Origin: Streptomyces sp. IMTB 2501
GTDB lineage: Bacteria; Actinomycetota; Actinomycetes; Streptomycetales; Streptomycetaceae
Assembly (NCBI RefSeq): GCF_001953885.1
Contig: NZ_MQUS01000022.1
Location: 82,777 to 146,776 of the forward strand
Direction: 5' to 3'
DNA length: 64,000 nucleotides
Below are positions 61,923 through 64,000 of this stretch, piece by piece. Position numbers and translations under genes: made by a program. The notes beneath the pieces were generated by a model, which saw nothing but the letters and a program-made list of their open reading frames with translations, did no database searches and was not told the DNA's origin. The number at the start of each line of letters is the position of its first letter. Position 1 is the stretch's first letter.

Positions 61923-64000
61923 GTGAACAGCCAGGGCACTCAGGACTGCGGCAGCGCGCCGCGCAGGCTCGCCTCGCTGGGTGACGCCATCGGTGCCGTG
62001 CTCGCCTCCGGCCCGACCGGCGGCCCCACGTTCGGGCTGCCCGGGCTGGACGCGGCGACAGGTGGTCTGCAGTCCGGCCGGCTGACGCTGGTGGCTGCCG
62101 CCCCTAATGTGGGCGGAAGTCTGCTGGGGCTGGCTGCCGCGCGGCAGACTGCGCTCGTCGACAACCACAAGGTGCTGTACGCGGCGTCGGGGCCGAATCA
62201 GGCCGACATCATGCGCCGGATCATCTCTGCGGAGACCGGGGGCGATTACCCGCGTCTGAAGCAGGGCCGCCTCAATCCGCACGAGCAGCAGGTCGCTCAG
62301 CAGTTGGTCCAGGCGCCGCTGCTGATCGACGACGGCAGTGATCTGACCGCTGAGGCGATCGCGGAGACCGCCCCGTACGTCCAGGACCTGGCCCTGGTGG
62401 TCGTGGACCGCCTGCAGACCACCGACAACGCCCGGCTTCCCCTGTCGGGTACCCGGCTCCCGAGCGCCTCCCAGGTCCTGGCCTCCCTCGCGCGCACCTT
62501 GCACGTGCCGGTGCTCGCCGTCGTGGACAGCGCCGATCCCACTCTCCTGGGTCTCCTGGACGCCGACGTGCTGGTGACGCTCGCCCCGACCGGGGACCCT
62601 GCCAAGGTCCAGGTGACGGTCGCGGAGCGGGACTTCGGCGCGATCGGTTCGGCATACCTGCGGCCCGATCTGGTGCACGCCCGCTTCCTCGACGCCGGAG
62701 TCGCCCTGGTCGGCCGGACAGGCGGCGAAGGACCCGCGCCGTCACTGGGCAGCGCGGTGGAGCGGGAGATGGCCGAAGCTGCGCTCCCGTACACATCCGG
62801 TGCTCAGCAGGGGCTGCCCGCCTCCGTCACCCACGTGTTGGCGGCACTGCGCACCGCACTGACCAACGGCGACCCGGAAGCCCTTGCGGATCTCGGGCCA
62901 TCCCTCGACGAGGCGGCTGCGGTACCGCGGCAGCTGCCGGACACCCCTGAAGGACGCCGCCTCGCCGCCGCGTTGCAGGCGTACAGCACCGCCGCGTCCG
63001 CCGGCGCCACCGAGCAGCCCATCGTTGCCGCGGTCCAAACGACCGCTGACAGCGCGCAAGTCCCCGACGCCGTCGACGTAGAAGACGAAGGGGACGGCTT
63101 GGTAGCGGGGGATGAGGAGGACGAGCCCGAGGGCCACGTCTTCCCTGCCCTGAAGGTCCTCAAGGACGCGGTCGCCCGGTCGAAGATGCACCCGATCCCG
63201 GTCATCCGCACCGAGGAACGAGACAGTGGCCCGTGGCCGCTGATCAGTGAGCATATGGACAGCGAACCGCGCTGGGTCCACCCGGATGTCACCAGCACGC
63301 GCGTGCCGTACATCCGGGAGAACGGCAAGCGTGTCCGGCGCGACCAGCTGGACGTGCCCGCGTCCTTCGGCGCGGGCGTGTTGTGCCTGATCGACCGCAA
63401 CGGCAGCTACCCGTCCGCGTGTTCGGCCGTTCCCCTCGCCCCGAACAAGCTGCTGCACACCGGCCCCCTCGACGCGTTCGACAAAGCCCGGGCCGGCATC
63501 TACCTCATCGACATCCCGGAGTGGACCCGCACCGACATGCCGCACCCCCTGGGGCGGATCATCGAGCGGCCCGACGACCAAGGCCGCGTGTGGGTCACCA
63601 CCCCCCACCTCAAGCAGCTCGACAAGCTCGTCCGCGAGGGACACCTCGGCGCCGCGCCGGCCATCCACGACTCCTGGACCGGTAAGGCCAACGAGTCGCT
63701 CTTCAAGCCTTTCTATGAGGCCACCCGGAAGGCTCGGACCGAGCTCGTCCAGGCCGGCGGTGAGCCGTACAAGGCGTACAAGACCCGGCTGTCCATCGCG
63801 CTGCGCCTGCTGTGGCCCAAGCGCAAGGAACAGCGGTCCCCGTTCTGGCGGCCCGACTGGCGCATGAGCATGGTCGCCCAGGCCTCCGTACGGCACTGGA
63901 GCGTCGCCTGGCGCGCCGTCCAGGAACTGACGGACGATGCTGAGCGGTGCACCGCCGCACGATCCGGCGAAGTAGGAGCGGGACCAGAAGACGGAGCCCA
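61923..64000 (+). CDS. DnaB/RecA-like protein with polymerase-like C-terminal motif (partial, runs off the window)
   Basis: GTG 61923 follows AGGAGG at 61913-61918 and the frame stays open for 692 codons to the window edge. Residues about 35-260 resemble the DnaB helicase ATPase domain (FGLPGLDAATGGLQSGRLTL, VLYAASGPNQADIMRRIISA, VQDLALVVVDRLQTT). The Walker A Lys is missing (AAPNVGGSLLG). An acidic linker (about 375-400) leads to a second domain (about 410-680) with VLCLIDRNGSYPSACSAVPL near D491, similar to the DxxSLYPS motif A of family-B DNA polymerases, and RSPFWRPDWRMSMVAQASVR further on. It may be a replication or telomere-maintenance protein of a linear element. Confidence 0.7.
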   Translation, partial: MNSQGTQDCGSAPRRLASLGDAIGAVLASGPTGGPTFGLPGLDAATGGLQSGRLTLVAAAPNVGGSLLGLAAARQTALVDNHKVLYAASGPNQADIMRRIISAETGGDYPRLKQGRLNPHEQQVAQQLVQAPLLIDDGSDLTAEAIAETAPYVQDLALVVVDRLQTTDNARLPLSGTRLPSASQVLASLARTLHVPVLAVVDSADPTLLGLLDADVLVTLAPTGDPAKVQVTVAERDFGAIGSAYLRPDLVHARFLDAGVALVGRTGGEGPAPSLGSAVEREMAEAALPYTSGAQQGLPASVTHVLAALRTALTNGDPEALADLGPSLDEAAAVPRQLPDTPEGRRLAAALQAYSTAASAGATEQPIVAAVQTTADSAQVPDAVDVEDEGDGLVAGDEEDEPEGHVFPALKVLKDAVARSKMHPIPVIRTEERDSGPWPLISEHMDSEPRWVHPDVTSTRVPYIRENGKRVRRDQLDVPASFGAGVLCLIDRNGSYPSACSAVPLAPNKLLHTGPLDAFDKARAGIYLIDIPEWTRTDMPHPLGRIIERPDDQGRVWVTTPHLKQLDKLVREGHLGAAPAIHDSWTGKANESLFKPFYEATRKARTELVQAGGEPYKAYKTRLSIALRLLWPKRKEQRSPFWRPDWRMSMVAQASVRHWSVAWRAVQELTDDAERCTAARSGEVGAGPEDGA

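Noticed and set aside
62742..63896. A long minus-strand open frame at the right edge
   Set aside because: It is antisense to the DnaB/polymerase-like gene, which has a strong ribosome site and coherent motifs.
1..64000. tRNA or rRNA genes, CRISPR arrays, intact prophage, polyketide or NRPS modules
   Set aside because: I saw no cloverleaf with a GTTCGA-type T-loop, no regularly spaced repeats, no capsid or tail genes and no carrier-protein or ketosynthase motifs.

Overview
The window reads as accessory DNA from a Streptomyces-like actinomycete. It is very GC-rich with strong third-position GC bias, uses many GTG starts, and carries several Streptomyces signatures: a CebR-type operator, a gamma-butyrolactone-receptor-like regulator with an ARE-like box, a LanB/LanC lanthipeptide locus, a DUF6114 protein and a tpg (telomere terminal protein) relic. 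No rRNA, tRNA, CRISPR array or housekeeping operon was recognised. At least fifteen transposase genes or fragments (IS5, IS630, IS1380, IS110, IS3 and ISL3 families, plus an ExeA-type helper ATPase) are present, nearly all broken. This suits the arm of a linear chromosome or a linear plasmid better than a chromosome core.

Layout. 1-3.3 kb: five small secreted proteins in one direction, including two pairs of paralogues. 3.4-8.1 kb: an IS630 scrap, an XRE/MmyB-type regulator divergent from an aldo/keto reductase and a zinc alcohol dehydrogenase, the 5' stub of a second reductase, and a HAD hydrolase. 8.1-12 kb: a frameshifted IS5-type transposase, then two decayed copies of one IS1380 transposase flanking a VOC protein; the second copy is split by a ~957-bp insert carrying a KilB-like gene. 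12.2-15 kb: a TetR regulator and a secreted GH12 endoglucanase with a CBM13 domain behind a perfect CebR box. 16.3-19 kb: a two-component system. 19.5-26.5 kb: IS scraps, a kinase-fold protein, a ScbR-like regulator with its ARE, a broken lipase, a frameshifted secreted protein, an IS3 fragment abutting a truncated beta-carbonic anhydrase, and a membrane protein. 26.8-30.6 kb: two TetR regulators, each divergent from an enzyme gene (cupin; methyltransferase) across a clear palindromic operator. 31.5-33.7 kb: a secreted lectin-like protein and relics of an integrative element.

33.7-38.9 kb is the most distinctive locus: a minimal class I lanthipeptide cluster on the minus strand. A 47-codon precursor gene with a good promoter is followed by a perfect hairpin, a full-length LanB dehydratase and a translationally coupled LanC cyclase. 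No transporter, protease or regulator gene lies beside it. 39.4-45.5 kb holds small secreted proteins, a DUF6461-like protein, a chimeric relic of a phosphotransferase and a NucA/NucB nuclease, a secreted lipase and its divergent TetR regulator. A tpg relic follows at 45.5 kb.

46.2-55.4 kb contains an Lrp-type regulator divergent from an FAD monooxygenase, a phosphoribosyltransferase, a phosphotransferase, a complete-looking ISL3-type transposon that carries an acetyltransferase gene between its inverted repeats, and a secreted G1 peptidase. 55.6-60.9 kb has an IS5 copy inserted at the 3' end of an ABCG-like transporter gene, a DUF6114 membrane protein and a YceI relic. The right edge (61.5 kb onward) holds a double Phd-like antitoxin gene followed by a large open protein with a DnaB/RecA-like N-terminus and a polymerase-like D-x-N-G-S-Y-P-S motif. 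It runs off the window and may be a replication or end-maintenance protein of a linear element.
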